A stretch of DNA of 64,000 nt from Bathynomus jamesi (taxonomy: Eukaryota > Arthropoda > Malacostraca > Isopoda > Cirolanidae). The translations under genes were made by a program, and so were the position numbers. Of this stretch, positions 62,535 to 64,000 are shown piece after piece. The stretch lies in assembly GCA_023014485.1 (NCBI GenBank), contig JAJOZX010002700.1, positions 493,501 to 557,500 on the forward strand, written 5' to 3'. Each line of letters begins with the position of its first letter. Positions within the stretch are counted from its first letter, which is position 1. Under the pieces are notes generated by a model. That model searched no databases, was not told where the DNA came from, and saw only the letters and a program-made list of their open reading frames with translations.

Positions 62535-63921
62535 CGGGGCTCCAATAAACCTTAGCCCCACCCCGCCCATGGCCTAAGGCCCTAAACCATTAGAGGTACA
62601 GTAAAACTAAACATACCTTACAAAAGAGAATTTAATCCTGCATTTAATGAGAAACAATTAAAACTTGGTGTTCCCGCCATTGACTTCGAAGACAGCCTGA
62701 ATTCGATTTGGGTAGCTTGCCAAAAGTGACGTGAATAGATCTTGATCGTTACGCAAATTTGCTTAAACAGTTTCAATGTGTTGCTTCATTGTATCCTTCG
62801 AAAATCGATTTGCTGCAGGTTCTTGAAACAAGAGACATTCAACCTTGTCCTTTATAACTGATCCAATGTGTTCACAGACGTTCAGGTCAGGAGAATTTCC
62901 TGGCCATTCTTCATTTCCAAAGAAATCGATCTCATGGTTCCGCAACAACTGTTGAGTGGCTAATGCCTTAAAGCATGGGGCCTTATCGTGCAGAAGTGTG
63001 ACCTGATCGACATCCATAACATTGTTTGGGTTTCTTAGAAAAGGAATGACATGCTGGGATAGAATAATATCACGAAAATACTGTCCATCCCAACTCTGAC
63101 CATTTGGCTTCAGCACCCACATGAGCTTCTTTGCAGTGAACAAAACAAACACACGAACACAGTCTGGACTTTTTAATAATTCGCGATAATGTTCATTGTC
63201 ATCGATTTCATCTGGTGTTGTGGCCCACACTCGATCATTTTGGTAGTTAGGCCGACGTGTTACGTAAACAAAAAATTCATCGGAGACAGCTAAATGCATG
63301 AAATCATCCACATTCCAATCTTCAAGATAATGGGCAAACCACATTCTGTCATCGATGTTAAGTTGAGTTTTTCTTGGCTTTGGAAGTTCATGCCAAGGCT
63401 TTAAACCTTGCCTATGACGGTACAGTCGAATGATCTCACCACTAACGATCTTTCGTCTCAACAATTCGATCTCTCTAGAAAGTTTAGCGCAGCTGTTTTT
63501 CTGCTTACGCGTACCGCTTTCAATGATGTCCTTTGTTTCCTGAGAGAGTGGCAAATTTGGGCGCCCAGATTTGGTTGTATCCATTTCACATTCATCCAAA
63601 GTTTTATTCCAATTTCTTTTGACGAAGTCCTCACTTCGTCGCAACTTTTTGGCAACCCATGAACGTGTTATAAAGGTGGCTCCAGCATCACGAGCTTCCC
63701 GAAATGTTATTGCTCGTATGCGATCTATCACACGTTGCCTCTCCGAATCACCAATTAGTTGAGAAGCCATTATATTATCACTTTATCAGCTAGAGTAATT
63801 TTAATACCTGCAATAAATAAAGAATTGTATATATTTTTATAATCACTAAAAACTATTTCGATATAAGTAAACATGTAAGCTGAAAATGGGGGGGGGGAGG
63901 CTAAGGTTTTTTGGAACCCCT
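62535..63921 (-). mobile_element. Tc1/mariner-type transposon (DD37E), structurally complete
   Basis: Inverted ends CGGGGCTCCAATAAACCTTA (62535) and, inverted, AGGGGTTCCAAAAAACCTTA (to 63921), with TA on both sides (62533-62534, 63922-63923). 1387 bp with a single long gene filling the element. It sits in the RT of an older LINE. The right end also has a G9-10 run at 63886-63896. Confidence 0.9.
62658..63770 (-). pseudogene. DD37E Tc1/mariner transposase, one nonsense codon from complete
   Basis: ATG at 63770 opens 335 codons: MASQLIGDSERQRVIDRIRA, an HTH with SWVAKKLRRSEDFVKRNW (residues 37-54), SGRPNLPLSQETKDII (68-83), then the catalytic domain. AVSDEFF gives Asp164, LLHDKAP Asp262 and NSPDLNVCEHIG Glu300; 37 residues separate the last two, hence DD37E. 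A TAA at codon 336 (62763-62765) stops it, but the same frame runs on for 34 residues (ANLRNDQDLFTSLLASYPNR ... GGNTKF) to a stop at 62658-62660. GGxTKx endings are typical of this superfamily, so the TAA is probably a late nonsense change. All catalytic residues are present. Confidence 0.85.
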
Positions 63922-64000
63922 TAGTAGGCATGATCTTCCTGTTCGGAATCCGTGTTGGTTCTCATTGAATCTTTCCAATGACTCCAAGAAGTCATTTTTT

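Larger units (their letters stand above)
61354..64000 (-). mobile_element. Another LINE (clade unresolved), split twice, leaving the window on the right
   Basis: Reverse-transcriptase pieces in order on the minus strand: ENQHGFRTGRSCL (about 63980-63930), then a DD37E transposon (62535-63921), LIDKCDHSIIAHKMKRMGTT (62530-62450), KWIKNFLRERQQAVKIQG, an ends-only Jockey copy (61935-62283), and the C-terminal part 61812-61354. The element continues beyond 64000. Confidence 0.75.

Overview
This is eukaryotic DNA, from an arthropod and most probably a decapod crustacean. The evidence is a spliced Ig-domain exon of the arthropod Dpr family (60600-60732, + strand, with good splice signals), long (GA)n and (TA)n microsatellites, and dense CR1-like, Jockey, mariner, Tc1 and hAT elements of arthropod type. 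I see no other host exon, so the simplest reading is that most of the window is a very large, repeat-filled intron of a dpr-like gene. Species and clade names rest on recognised protein motifs, not on a search.

Layout. 1-3043: AT-rich DNA with no gene. 3052-4548: a decayed hAT element with a mariner-type MITE inside its transposase. 6037-6670: two dimeric tRNA-derived SINEs facing each other across a (TA)n tract. 6910-37602: ten copies, all on the minus strand, of two related CR1-like LINE families (called F1 and F2 here), joined head to tail. Every junction is a (GA)n tract next to the LINE tail GTTACAAGGA. Copy 1 is split by a 6.2-kb DNA transposon (10379-16535, 8-bp target duplication) that carries remnants of two uncharacterised transposon-type protein families. 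38369-48662: a three-level nest, with a DD37D mariner containing a Tc1-like element that contains an eleventh LINE copy (+ strand). 49443-51658: an endonuclease fragment, an inverted-repeat element split by a hAT, and a hAT MITE. 51665-59497: probably one DNA transposon of a third uncharacterised family, holding a mariner and a Jockey LINE that itself holds a hAT MITE. 59552-60291: two MITEs, then the Dpr exon. 61354-64000: another LINE, split by an ends-only Jockey derivative and by a nearly intact DD37E transposon.

How the parts relate. Nothing here is an operon or a pathway. The biology is transposon ecology. The LINEs encode ORF1 (Cys-rich N-terminus, coiled coil, SGNH-esterase-like domain, Pro-rich tail) and ORF2 (APE endonuclease and reverse transcriptase). 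Their 3' ends finish in (CT)n, so each insertion can recreate a target for the next one. Almost all coding copies are broken. At several sites, removing an insertion and one target duplication restores the older reading frame, so the nesting gives a relative order of events.
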